A stretch of 26,387 bases of DNA from GCA-002728855 sp036340635 (GTDB lineage Bacteria > Bacteroidota > Bacteroidia > Flavobacteriales > Flavobacteriaceae), in the NCBI GenBank assembly GCA_036340635.1, contig JAYYYF010000025.1, positions 1 through 26,387 of the forward strand. Reading direction: 5' to 3'. Position 1 is the first letter of the stretch; each line of letters begins with the position of its first letter. A model generated the notes under the pieces. That model searched no databases, was not told the DNA's origin, and saw nothing but the letters and a program-made list of their open reading frames with translations. This document shows, piece after piece, positions 15,125 through 24,034 of the stretch. Both the position numbers and the translations under genes were made by a program.

Positions 15125-16699
15125 TTATTGAGCTAGACCAATATATATAAGAATTGTAGTTATACATAATATTGCAGATAGTGTTTTAGTATGTTTCCAT
15201 GGCTTCATTTCTGAATTTATTTCACCTAGACTTGAAACAATTTTTTTATTAGGATAAATTGAAGAGGCCAAATACATAATTAATATGTTTAATAAAAACT
15301 CTATTCCCCAAATATGCACAAAATGGATATCAACCTTTAAAATGAAAGTAGTTGTTATATAGAAAATTAAACCAAAAAATAATCCTGCCTTAGCTCCATT
15401 TGCAGATATTCCTTTTAAGAAAAACCCAGCTAACATAATAGATGCGATTGGAATAAAAAATATTCCATTTAATTGTTGCAATAATTGATACAAACCATCT
15501 GGAGCATTAGCTACCATTGGGGCAGCTATTATTGAAATAATAGCTAAAACACTTGAAGCAATTTTACCAACTAAAACTAACTTAGAATCATTTGAATTAT
15601 TAGAAATATGTCTTTTATATATATCGACACTAAAGATTGTAGCTGCACTATTTAAAACACTATTAAATGTACTCAGTACTGCTCCCATTACTATAGCAGC
15701 AAAAATTCCAACAAAAGTAGCTGGCAAGAGTTTTTTTATCAATTCGGGATAAATCATATCTTGATTGTCATAAAATGAGTCACCGTAGTAGTAAAAGGCA
15801 ATAACACCGGGGAGCATTATAATTATAGGAATTAAAATCTTAAGAATACCGGCATACAGGAGTCCTTTTTGTGCTTCTACAAGATTTTTTGCTCCGAGAG
15901 CCCTTTGTATAATTGTTTGATTCATACTCCAAAAGTATAACTGGTTTATTATTAGACCTGTAAATAAAACTTCAAAAGGCATCACAGAATCTTTTGCGCC
16001 GATTACATTAAATTTTTCTGGAGCATGATTATAAAGTTCAATTAATCCAGAAATAGGATTCCCTTCACCAATACTGGTTAATGCAATTAAAGGAATTGAA
16101 AGCCCTCCAATTAATAATCCATAACCATTAATAGTATCCGAAATGGCAACTGCTTTTAAACCTCCAAAAACAGCATAAATTGAACCTAGTATACCAACTA
16201 AAACAACTGTTAACCACAGGGCACTGTCTTTTGTTATTTTAAGAGTTTCTGAAATATCAAAAATACTTTCCAAATTGATTGCTCCTGTATACAAAACAAT
16301 TGGAAGTAATGTTACAACAAAAGAAATCATTAAAAAAAGAGCCACTATTGTTCTCGTGCTACTATCAAACCTCTCTTCCAAAAACTGTGGGATAGTTGTT
16401 AATCCCATTTTTAGGTATTTTGGAACAAAATATATTGCAGCAGCAACCAAGGCTATAGCAGATGTAACTTCCCAAGCAATTATAATAAAGCCGTTTTTAT
16501 ATGAAGATCCATTCATTCCTATAAGATGTTCAGTAGAAATATTTGTTAACAGCATGGACCCGGCAATTACAATTCCTGTTAAACTTCTTCCCCCAAGAAA
16601 ATAACCATCTTTTGAACTCAGGTTTTCATTTCTTAGTTTATACCAGGAATAAATTGCAACAAAAGCGGTGAATGAAATGAATGTTAAAGCTATAAACAT
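15125..16699 (-). CDS. Sodium:solute symporter (SSS family), probable inositol transporter
   Basis: This is a 524-residue membrane protein with about 13-14 hydrophobic segments. DGYFLGGRSLTGIVIAGSML and LTNISTEHLIGMNGSSYKNG near the start, and an ISDTINGYGLLIGG core, mark the sodium:solute symporter (SLC5-like) family. It probably imports a sugar or polyol with sodium. As the last gene of the iol operon (27 bases after iolG) it is the best candidate for myo-inositol uptake. That is inferred from context, since SSS substrate cannot be read from sequence. Family members include human SMIT (inositol) and bacterial glucose/galactose carriers. It converges on the sialate esterase gene with a 44-base gap and no clear terminator. 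Confidence 0.9.
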   Translation of the reverse strand: MFIALTFISFTAFVAIYSWYKLRNENLSSKDGYFLGGRSLTGIVIAGSMLLTNISTEHLIGMNGSSYKNGFIIIAWEVTSAIALVAAAIYFVPKYLKMGLTTIPQFLEERFDSSTRTIVALFLMISFVVTLLPIVLYTGAINLESIFDISETLKITKDSALWLTVVLVGILGSIYAVFGGLKAVAISDTINGYGLLIGGLSIPLIALTSIGEGNPISGLIELYNHAPEKFNVIGAKDSVMPFEVLFTGLIINQLYFWSMNQTIIQRALGAKNLVEAQKGLLYAGILKILIPIIIMLPGVIAFYYYGDSFYDNQDMIYPELIKKLLPATFVGIFAAIVMGAVLSTFNSVLNSAATIFSVDIYKRHISNNSNDSKLVLVGKIASSVLAIISIIAAPMVANAPDGLYQLLQQLNGIFFIPIASIMLAGFFLKGISANGAKAGLFFGLIFYITTTFILKVDIHFVHIWGIEFLLNILIMYLASSIYPNKKIVSSLGEINSEMKPWKHTKTLSAILCITTILIYIGLAQ

Positions 16700-16726
16700 A
16701 TTCTTGAAAAATTATTTTTTGGGATC

Positions 16727-17737
16727 TTATAATATTTCAGATATTTTAACCCTTCTTTTTTCTTGCATAGATTTTTTAGCAGCTAAACCAATTACTAAAG
16801 CCATTAATCCATCCTTTCCATCTACTGAAGGTTTTGTATTGCTTTTCAAACATTCAATAAATGATTTCATTTCATTATAATAAGATTCAGAATATCTATC
16901 CATGAAAAAGTCCATTGGAAGAGACCCCTGAGAACCTTTTTGATCAAAAAGGTAGAAGTTATCATGTAGTTTATTATCAGATCCACACATTCCTTTTGAC
17001 CCAAAGACTTCAATTCTTTGATCATATCCATAAGCTGCTTTTCTACTATTATCAATAACTACCATAGCATTATTTTCAAGAGTTAAAGTTATTACTGCAG
17101 TATCTATATCACCATTTTTTTCAATTTCAATATCATTAAAAACGACCCCCTTTGCATCTACTTCAACAATTTCTTTTCCACTAATAAATCTTGCCATATC
17201 AAAGTCATGAATTGCCATATCAAGGAATAGCCCTCCAGATGTTTTAATATAAGAGATTGGTGGAGGAGAAGGATCGCGACTGGTTATTTTTATAATTTGT
17301 ATCTCACCAATATTTCCCTTAGAAACTATTTCTTTTACTTTTTTAAAATTTGGATCAAATCGTCTATTGAATGCCAAAAATAAATTTACATTAGTTTCAT
17401 CTATTACCTTTATGACCTTCCTAACAGTATCTAAAGACAGATCCATTGGCTTTTCACAAAAGATTTGTTTACCTGATTTTGCGGCCATCATTATATGTTC
17501 AGCATGGAGATTTGTTGGCGAACATATTACAATGGCTTCAATATCTTTATTATTTACTAGATCCTGATAATTATTGTAAGCATTTGGGATTGAATATTTT
17601 TTAGCTAAATTTTCAATATTTGGATTGACATCGGAGACAGCCAACAATTCAATATCACTAAATTTATTTACTAGGTTTTCAAGATGAATACTACCCATTC
17701 TTCCTAAGCCAGCAATGCCAAATTTTATTTTTCTCAT
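16727..17737 (-). CDS. iolG: Inositol 2-dehydrogenase (Gfo/Idh/MocA family)
   Basis: This 336-residue NAD-dependent oxidoreductase converts myo-inositol to 2-keto-myo-inositol (scyllo-inosose), the first pathway step. The N-terminal Rossmann motif GLGRMG covers Gly10, Gly12 and Gly15. CEKPMDLSLDTV holds catalytic Lys96. FNRRFDPNF and GGLFLDMAIHDFDMARF (Asp173, His177) are the substrate-site motifs typical of inositol dehydrogenase. It has no signal peptide, so it is cytoplasmic. It lies 13 bases after iolA and 27 before the symporter. A related keto-sugar or scyllo-inositol dehydrogenase cannot be ruled out from sequence alone, but the operon argues for IolG. Confidence 0.9.
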   Translation of the reverse strand: MRKIKFGIAGLGRMGSIHLENLVNKFSDIELLAVSDVNPNIENLAKKYSIPNAYNNYQDLVNNKDIEAIVICSPTNLHAEHIMMAAKSGKQIFCEKPMDLSLDTVRKVIKVIDETNVNLFLAFNRRFDPNFKKVKEIVSKGNIGEIQIIKITSRDPSPPPISYIKTSGGLFLDMAIHDFDMARFISGKEIVEVDAKGVVFNDIEIEKNGDIDTAVITLTLENNAMVVIDNSRKAAYGYDQRIEVFGSKGMCGSDNKLHDNFYLFDQKGSQGSLPMDFFMDRYSESYYNEMKSFIECLKSNTKPSVDGKDGLMALVIGLAAKKSMQEKRRVKISEIL

Positions 17738-17750
17738 AGATTAATTTAAA

Positions 17751-19229
17751 CTAGAACTTTCTGGTCCAGTCTTTCGGCCATCTTTCAACAACTACTTTTG
17801 TTTGTGTGAAAAATTCGATGGCGTGTCTGCCCTGTCCATGAAGATCTCCAAAAAATGATTCTTTCCAACCAGAAAATGGAAATTGAGCAACAGGTGCGGC
17901 TACTCCAATATTTATTCCAATGTTACCTGCCATAGTCTCATTCCTAAATTTTCTTGCTGAAAGACCATCTTTGGTAAAAACACAAGCCATGTTTCCATAT
18001 TTTCCTTTATTTATAAAATCAATAGCACCCTCTAATTTCTTAAACTCTATTAAATTCATTACGGGACCAAAAATTTCTGTGTTTAAAATCTTTCCATTTA
18101 AGGGAAGTCCTTCAAGTATTGTTGGAGCGATGAAATTTCCTTTTTCATATCCTGAAATAGTTTTATTTCTTCCATCAACTAGCAAATTTGAACCTTCTTT
18201 AATGCCCTCTTGAATAAGATTTTCAATCCTAATTTTACTTTCTGGACTTATTACAGGACCCATTTCCACATTTTTTTCAAGACCGTAACCAACTTTTCTT
18301 TTTTTAACAGAATCAACAAGGGCTTCTTTTAAGAGGCCTTTGTCATCACCGACAGGTATTATTACAGATGCAGCAAGACACCTCTGTCCAGCACAACCAT
18401 AAACAGAATCAATTATGATTTGAGTTGTTGTTTCAATATCAGCATCTGGCATTATTACCAAAGGATTTTTAGCCCCACCTTGAGCTTGCACTCTTTTCCC
18501 GTGTTTGCTTGCCTTGTGATATATATATTTTGCAACTTCTGTAGATCCTACAAAACTTACAGCTTTAACTTTTGAGTTTTCAAGTATTTGGTCCACCGAA
18601 TCTTTTCCCCCATGAACAATATTTATAAGACCTTTTGGCAAATCAAGATTTTCATCTATTAATTTAAAAATGTACTGCATGGTTAAAGGAACCTTTTCAG
18701 AAGGCTTTACAATAAATGAGTTTCCAGTAGCTAAGGCATATGGTAAAAACCAGAATGGAATCATTCCAGGGAAATTAAAAGGAGTAATACATCCACAAAC
18801 TCCAAGAGGTTGTCTTATCATAAATTCATCAATTCCTGGTGCTATATTTTCTGAAAATTCGGATTGATTCATTACATATGAGCCACAGGCAACCTCAACA
18901 TTTTCAATTGCTCTTTGAATTTCACCTTCGGATTCTTTAAGTGTTTTTCCGCATTCTGTTGTAATGATTTTTGAAATTTTTAGTCTGTTTTCCTCTAGAA
19001 GCATTTTTAGTTTAAAAAGCGGCTGAACTCTTTTCATTGTGGGAATATCCTTCCATTCCAGGTATGCCAGGTGAGCAGATTCTATAGCATCATTCATGTC
19101 TTTTGAGGTTGCTTTTCCAAAAGGAACTTTTGCTAAAATTTCTTGATTAGCAGGGTTAAAAACATCTATAAATTCTTTACTATTAGAATTTACCCATTTA
19201 CCATTCACATAATTTTTTAATTCTTTCAT
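17751..19229 (-). CDS. iolA: Methylmalonate/malonate-semialdehyde dehydrogenase (acylating)
   Basis: This 492-residue CoA-dependent aldehyde dehydrogenase turns malonate semialdehyde into acetyl-CoA and CO2, the last inositol step, and would also use methylmalonate semialdehyde. NYVNGKWV opens the protein, and CITPFNFPGMIPFWFLPYA covers about residues 146-164. The nucleotide-binding FVGSTEVAKYIY and QAQGGAKNPLVIMPDAD follow. The active-site Cys is Cys284 in GCAGQRCLAAS. Length matches the family (about 485-500). It lies 8 bases after iolD and 13 before iolG, in the same operon. The synonym mmsA is used when valine catabolism is the setting; the neighbours make iolA the better name. Confidence 0.94.
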   Translation of the reverse strand: MKELKNYVNGKWVNSNSKEFIDVFNPANQEILAKVPFGKATSKDMNDAIESAHLAYLEWKDIPTMKRVQPLFKLKMLLEENRLKISKIITTECGKTLKESEGEIQRAIENVEVACGSYVMNQSEFSENIAPGIDEFMIRQPLGVCGCITPFNFPGMIPFWFLPYALATGNSFIVKPSEKVPLTMQYIFKLIDENLDLPKGLINIVHGGKDSVDQILENSKVKAVSFVGSTEVAKYIYHKASKHGKRVQAQGGAKNPLVIMPDADIETTTQIIIDSVYGCAGQRCLAASVIIPVGDDKGLLKEALVDSVKKRKVGYGLEKNVEMGPVISPESKIRIENLIQEGIKEGSNLLVDGRNKTISGYEKGNFIAPTILEGLPLNGKILNTEIFGPVMNLIEFKKLEGAIDFINKGKYGNMACVFTKDGLSARKFRNETMAGNIGINIGVAAPVAQFPFSGWKESFFGDLHGQGRHAIEFFTQTKVVVERWPKDWTRKF

Positions 19230-19237
19230 TTATTTAT

Positions 19238-21118
19238 CTATAGTCTGTTTGACCTTAAATATTGTTTCTGCATTTTTTTATCTAATTCATATTTTTTTCT
19301 AGCTTTTTTCACATCTTCAGAAATTGAAATTTCAGGTACTGGCACTTCCCACCAAGAATAAGAATAACCATCCAATTTTCTATCTCTAATTGTTTCAACA
19401 TAAATCACAGTAGTTTGATCATTTTTTTTCGCTTTTGTCAATGCTTGATTAAATTCATCAATTCCATTAGGTCTATAAACTTTTGCTCCCAAACTTTCAG
19501 CATTTGTAGCTAGATCAACTGGCAAATAATCTCCCTCAATTTGATCATTTTTTTTATTTCTAAATTTAAAGTGTGTTCCAAAACCTTCTCCTCCAACAGA
19601 CTCAGATAAGCTTCCAATACTAGCATAGCCATTATTGTTTATGAGAATCATTATTATTTTATAGCCTTCCTGAATAGTTGTAATTAAATCAGATGGAAGC
19701 ATAAGATACGTTGCATCTCCACACATCACATATATTTCTCTTTTTGGATCTGCCATTTTCGCCCCAAGACCACCAGGAATTTCATACCCCATACATGAGT
19801 ATCCGTACTCAAGATGAAATCCTTTAGAATTTTTTGTTCTCCATAGTTTATGTAAATCACCTGGCAAGCTACCTGCAGCACAAATTAGGACATCCTTCTC
19901 ATCAACAAATTTATTTAGCGCACCAACATATTCAGATTGAACCGGATTTTTTTTGTCAATTGGTTTATATGCTGTTTCAACGATAGAGTCCCATTCCCTA
20001 TTATACGTTTTAATTTTATCAGTATACTTTTTTTTAGTTTTGAAATCTTTTAGTTTTTCAAAGAGAATTTTTAATGTCTCTTTTGCATCTCCCTGCAAGG
20101 GAATTCCAGAATTTTTATACGCATCTACTTCAGCAACATTAATATTTATAAAAGAAACATTAGGATTTTGCCATGCAGATTTTGAAGCTGTTACAAAATC
20201 ACTATATCTAGTTCCAACACCAATAACCAGATCTGAATCTGAAGCTATTTCATTTGCTCCCTTTGTTCCTGTAGCCCCTATTGCTCCTAGATTAAGTTCA
20301 TGATTATAACTTAATGAACCCTTTCCTGCAAAGGTTTCTGCAACAGGTATACCAGTCAATTCTGCAAATTTTGCTAAAATTTTCTCTGCCTCAGAATAAA
20401 TTACACCACCTCCTGCAACAATCATAGGATTTTTAGATTTTTTAATAATTTCTACAGCTTTTTCGATCAAATAAGAGTCTGGGGTGTGTCTTGGGACATA
20501 CCAAATTCTTTTTTCAAACAATTCAGAAGAAAAATCGTGGGCCTCTGTTTGCACATCATGAGGGAGACATAAAGTTACAGAGCCTGTTTCTGAGGGAGAT
20601 GTTAAAACGCGCATAGACTCTAAAAGACCCGAAGCCAATTGTTCTGGTCTGTTTATTCTGTCCCAATATTTTGAAATGGGTTTAAAACAATCATTTACAG
20701 AAATGTCATTAGATGATGAGCTTTCTAATTGTTGCAATAATGGTGATGCAGTTCTTTTAGAGAAAAAATCTCCTGGGAGTAATAGAACGGGTAATCTATT
20801 AATAGTTGCTCCTGCAGCTGCAGTTATCATATTAGTAGCTCCTGGACCTATTGAACTCGTACATACAAAAGTTTGTAACCGGTTTTTCATTTTAGCATAT
20901 GCTGCGGCTGCATGTACCATAGATTGTTCATTTCGGATTTGATAATATTTAAAGTCAGGATTGTTCTTTAATGCTTCTCCTAATCCTGCAACGTTTCCAT
21001 GACCAAATATCCCAAAACAACCTCCAAAAAATGGGATCTCATGATTATCTCTTTTGGAAAATTGATTTTTTAAAAATTTTATTGTTGCTTGTGCAACTGT
21101 AAGTCGTTCGGTTTTCAT
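19238..21118 (-). CDS. iolD: 3D-(3,5/4)-trihydroxycyclohexane-1,2-dione hydrolase
   Basis: This 626-residue thiamine-diphosphate enzyme opens the ring of trihydroxycyclohexanedione to 5-deoxyglucuronate. The N-terminal pyrimidine-binding domain has RNEQSMVHAAAAYAK with the cofactor-activating Glu64. GPGATNMITAAA follows at about 91-102, and a central domain at about 215-350. The C-terminal pyrophosphate domain has MCGDATYLMLPSD (Gly467-Asp468, with Ala in place of the common second Gly) and INNNGYASIG about 25 residues later for Mg-ThDP. NGYASIGSLSESVGG and SYSWWEVPVPE are distinctive of IolD. Its ATG immediately follows the iolC stop, and an AAAGGAGG sequence lies seven bases before it. Cytoplasmic. 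Confidence 0.94.
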   Translation of the reverse strand: MKTERLTVAQATIKFLKNQFSKRDNHEIPFFGGCFGIFGHGNVAGLGEALKNNPDFKYYQIRNEQSMVHAAAAYAKMKNRLQTFVCTSSIGPGATNMITAAAGATINRLPVLLLPGDFFSKRTASPLLQQLESSSSNDISVNDCFKPISKYWDRINRPEQLASGLLESMRVLTSPSETGSVTLCLPHDVQTEAHDFSSELFEKRIWYVPRHTPDSYLIEKAVEIIKKSKNPMIVAGGGVIYSEAEKILAKFAELTGIPVAETFAGKGSLSYNHELNLGAIGATGTKGANEIASDSDLVIGVGTRYSDFVTASKSAWQNPNVSFININVAEVDAYKNSGIPLQGDAKETLKILFEKLKDFKTKKKYTDKIKTYNREWDSIVETAYKPIDKKNPVQSEYVGALNKFVDEKDVLICAAGSLPGDLHKLWRTKNSKGFHLEYGYSCMGYEIPGGLGAKMADPKREIYVMCGDATYLMLPSDLITTIQEGYKIIMILINNNGYASIGSLSESVGGEGFGTHFKFRNKKNDQIEGDYLPVDLATNAESLGAKVYRPNGIDEFNQALTKAKKNDQTTVIYVETIRDRKLDGYSYSWWEVPVPEISISEDVKKARKKYELDKKMQKQYLRSNRL

Positions 21119-22123
21119 TTAAAAGCCTCCTTTTTCTTTAATAAAATGAATTATTTCATCATAATATGGAGCAAAATTGCAACACCCTTGTTTGGTCACC
21201 AGCCAGGCTCCACATGCATTAGCAAGTCTAAGTGATTTATAGTCATCCCAACCGTTAAGATAGCCATAAATAAAACCTCCAGCAAATGCATCTCCTGCAC
21301 CTAATACATTTATAACTTCTACTGAGAAACCAGGAACTTTTAGGACTCTACCATCACTGTAATAGGCAATAACACCTTTGGCTCCAGTTTTAACTAGTAG
21401 AATTTTAACACCTTCATTTAGAATCATTTTTATTGCATTATTAAGATTCCCAATTATTTGAGGTTGAGTAATTGAGTCATTCTTTATTTTGACCTGATCA
21501 GGACTAGTCAAGTTTAGTGACAAAATTTCTTCTTCGGTACCAATAACTACATCAGATAATTTTAAATACCTCCTTAGGACTGAACCAAAATCAAGAATAT
21601 TATTCCATAAGTTCGCTCTAAAATCAAGATCTAAAAATATAGGAGTTTCATTTTTTTTTGCTTTTTCAGAAATTTTAAAAGCGGTGGTTCTTGATGGTTC
21701 AACTGCAAAGGCAGTTCCAGTCATTAAAAATGACCGGTATTTTGAAAAGTCAATGTCTTTGATGTGTTCTGGAGTTATTTTTTTGTCTGGAGCATTATCT
21801 CTATAAAAAACAAGAGGAAACTTATCGGGTGGTATTATGCCACAGACCACTGCCGCACTTTTTGTTCCCTCAATAATTTTCAGATGTGTTGTGTCAACTC
21901 CCTCCTTCTTAAGTGAGTTTTTTATAAACCCACCAATTGGATCTGGTCCTATAGCGCTTATGATTCCAGTTTTTAAACCTAAACGTTGTGCTCCTACAGA
22001 GATATTTACAGGAGGCCCACCTATAGAAGTGCTTAGTTCTTTAATTTCATTAAATTCTGCTCCAATATTATTAGAATATAAATCTATAGAAGCCCTTCCA
22101 AATGTTATTAAATCAAAAACCAT
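21119..22123 (-). CDS. iolC: 5-dehydro-2-deoxygluconokinase (PfkB family)
   Basis: This 334-residue sugar kinase phosphorylates 5-dehydro-2-deoxy-D-gluconate at C6. LITFGRASIDLY opens the protein and IGGPPVNISVGAQRLGL lies at about residues 34-50. DLDFRANLW (about 175-183) and VLGAGDAFAGGF (Gly275-Asp278, catalytic base Asp278) are PfkB signatures. In some bacteria IolC is fused to a downstream aldolase domain; here the protein ends after the kinase domain, so no aldolase is attached. It starts 2 bases after the iolB stop, and its own stop touches the iolD ATG. Confidence 0.92.
   Translation of the reverse strand: MVFDLITFGRASIDLYSNNIGAEFNEIKELSTSIGGPPVNISVGAQRLGLKTGIISAIGPDPIGGFIKNSLKKEGVDTTHLKIIEGTKSAAVVCGIIPPDKFPLVFYRDNAPDKKITPEHIKDIDFSKYRSFLMTGTAFAVEPSRTTAFKISEKAKKNETPIFLDLDFRANLWNNILDFGSVLRRYLKLSDVVIGTEEEILSLNLTSPDQVKIKNDSITQPQIIGNLNNAIKMILNEGVKILLVKTGAKGVIAYYSDGRVLKVPGFSVEVINVLGAGDAFAGGFIYGYLNGWDDYKSLRLANACGAWLVTKQGCCNFAPYYDEIIHFIKEKGGF
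21126..21133 (-). promoter_or_regulatory. Perfect Shine-Dalgarno-like site before iolD
   Basis: The minus strand reads AAAGGAGG, with seven bases between its end and the iolD ATG (21118). It lies inside the last codons of iolC (…KEKGGF then stop). The sequence matches the anti-Shine-Dalgarno of 16S rRNA. The other starts I checked in this window (iolB, iolC, galM and the sulfatases) have no such site, as is usual for Bacteroidetes. Part of the match is forced by the Lys-Gly-Gly codons, so chance is possible. Confidence 0.5.
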
Positions 22124-22125
22124 CT

Positions 22126-23010
22126 TTATTTTTTCAAGTTATTCATTTTTGAAGTTACTAGAGGTAGGCGAGGGTCTTTTCCTTTCCATGACTCATATAT
22201 CCATTCATGATCAGAATCGGTAGTATTCAATAGTGATTGGTCTGTTCCAGCTAAAAAATTTAAATAGTAACAGTTGTAACCATGTCCAGCTACGACAGGA
22301 TGGTATCCTCTAGGGACTAGAATAACATCATTGTTTTGAGCTTTTAGAATTTCATTTAAATTTTCATCTGGCTGATCTTTATCTTTAGTATAGATTTGTT
22401 GAATTGCATAAGCTTCTGGTTTCTGAAACTTGTAAAAATATGTTTCATCTTGCTGAGGCTCAAGTAGATTTCTGTTTTCGTCAAAAGTCCTTTTGTCATG
22501 TTTATGTGCAGGGAAAGAACTCCAATTTCCTGAAGGGGTATATACTTCTCTAGAGATAATTCGTGAGCAACCAAATCCCGGAGGGATTAGATCATTAAAT
22601 TGTCTCGTGGCATTATCTCCACCAAAAATAACCGTTGGTGTATTTTCAGGCAGTACAAATTTTGGCTCAAATTTTTCATCTGCTAAACACCATCCATATG
22701 CTATATCTAGAATTTCACTTTTAGCTGTCAATGTGAATGTCGTTTCGCGAGGGAGATATAAAGTATGGGCTACTCCACTAAAAACATCTTTTCGGCCATT
22801 TTTTGTTTCCCATGCTCCTTTATTACTTTCTACTTTAAAATTTCCACCCAAGAGAACAATACCAATTTCATATTCTTTTGTTTCAAAATCCCATTTTTCT
22901 CCTTTTTTCATAAGGCGAGCTTCAAAGTTTAACCAATTCCAATCAGCTTTTTCAGCACTAATTTGCTGATAAATACCTGTTTTTGTTTTTGGTTTTACTA
23001 ATAGCTTCAT
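22126..23010 (-). CDS. iolB: 5-deoxy-glucuronate isomerase
   Basis: This 294-residue bicupin isomerase converts 5-deoxyglucuronate to 5-dehydro-2-deoxygluconate. The C-terminal cupin holds the metal ligands: His169 and His171 in PAHKHD, Glu189 in QDETYFYKF and His237 in PRGYHPVVAG. Other IolB marks are FEARLMKKGE, IVLLGGNF and YLNFLAG. It is about 20 residues longer than typical family members. It lies 11 bases downstream of iolE and 2 before iolC, cytoplasmic. KduI is the related alternative, but the operon makes IolB secure. Confidence 0.94.
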   Translation of the reverse strand: MKLLVKPKTKTGIYQQISAEKADWNWLNFEARLMKKGEKWDFETKEYEIGIVLLGGNFKVESNKGAWETKNGRKDVFSGVAHTLYLPRETTFTLTAKSEILDIAYGWCLADEKFEPKFVLPENTPTVIFGGDNATRQFNDLIPPGFGCSRIISREVYTPSGNWSSFPAHKHDKRTFDENRNLLEPQQDETYFYKFQKPEAYAIQQIYTKDKDQPDENLNEILKAQNNDVILVPRGYHPVVAGHGYNCYYLNFLAGTDQSLLNTTDSDHEWIYESWKGKDPRLPLVTSKMNNLKK

Positions 23011-23021
23011 TATTAGAGTTT

Positions 23022-23906
23022 TTAAAAATTAAGTTCATTAGTTAGGTAATCGTATCCTTTTTTTGCACATTCAAATGGATTTGCAATAGAAGGATCTTGT
23101 TCAGCTTCAACTACAATCCAACCTTTATAGCTGCTCTTATGAACTATTTTAGCAAGGGATTTCATATCAAGATCTCCATCTCCAGGGACAGTATAAACTC
23201 CTAACTTTATTGCTTGTAAAAAACTTAATTTTTCTTTATACACTTTTTCTTTTATTTGTTTTCTGACATCTTTAAAATGGATATGTGCTATACGATCTAT
23301 ATATTTGATTAATGCTTTTTTAGGGTCATCTCCTGCAAACTCAAAATGGCCACAGTCATAGTTTAGTTTTACATAACGCTCATCAGTTTCATTAAGGAGC
23401 CTATCTGTCTCTTCAATTGTTTCAACCATAGTGCCCATGTGATGGTGATATGCTAATTTTATCCCATATGTTTCAATGGCCAGTTTACCTAATTCGTTTA
23501 ATCCTGTAGTTAGTTTTTTCCACTGATCCTTAGTAGCAGGTTTTCTGTCTGATATTGACTTATTATATTCACCATGAATTGTGTTTCCACATTCTGCTCC
23601 TCCAACAATTTTAGCTCCAAAAAAATTTAAAAAATCAAGATGTTCTATAAACCTTTTTTTTACCTGATCTATTCCTTTTATTGTAAACTCATAACTAAAC
23701 CATTGATTACAAATTGATAAACCTCTAATTTCAAGTTGTTTTTTAAGAAGTTCCAAATCATCTTTAGGATATTTGTTACCTACTTCACAACCTTCAAATC
23801 CTGCTAATGCCATTTCACTAATGCACTGTTCAAAAGATATGTCCCCTCCAAGTTCTGGCAGATCATCATTTGTCCATCCAATAGGTGCTATTGCAAGTTT
23901 TATCAT
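23022..23906 (-). CDS. iolE: Inosose dehydratase
   Basis: This 294-residue TIM-barrel enzyme dehydrates 2-keto-myo-inositol to the trihydroxycyclohexanedione, the second pathway step. The N-terminal IAPIGWTNDD motif is characteristic of IolE. Metal-site segments are GCEVGNKYP near residue 40, AYHHHMGTM near 153, LNYDCGHFEFAGDDP near 181-195, HIHFKDVR near 208-215 and VVEAEQDPS near 265. It is the first gene of the operon. The 121-base upstream region before the DCC-family gene should carry the promoter, but no exact TAnnTTTG was found. Unrelated in detail to the lipoprotein isomerase at 256 apart from the fold. Confidence 0.93.
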   Translation of the reverse strand: MIKLAIAPIGWTNDDLPELGGDISFEQCISEMALAGFEGCEVGNKYPKDDLELLKKQLEIRGLSICNQWFSYEFTIKGIDQVKKRFIEHLDFLNFFGAKIVGGAECGNTIHGEYNKSISDRKPATKDQWKKLTTGLNELGKLAIETYGIKLAYHHHMGTMVETIEETDRLLNETDERYVKLNYDCGHFEFAGDDPKKALIKYIDRIAHIHFKDVRKQIKEKVYKEKLSFLQAIKLGVYTVPGDGDLDMKSLAKIVHKSSYKGWIVVEAEQDPSIANPFECAKKGYDYLTNELNF

Positions 23907-24000
23907 ATATTTCTATATGGTTTGATTTTGTCTTTTATACCAAGAATTTTCAGTCATATATAAAAAGGGTTTCAATTTATTGATAATTTATAAAACATTT

Positions 24001-24034
24001 GGTAAAAAAAAATAAGTCTGTCAGGTCTTATTTT
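24001..24034 (-). terminator. Candidate intrinsic terminator of the DCC-family gene
   Basis: On the minus strand AAAATAAG (24034-24027) pairs with CTTATTTT (24016-24009) around a 10-base loop, followed by a long run of T. The stem includes the stop codon of the preceding gene (TAA at 24030-24028). The stem is short and AT-rich, so strength is doubtful. It would isolate the gene from the iol operon below. Confidence 0.45.
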
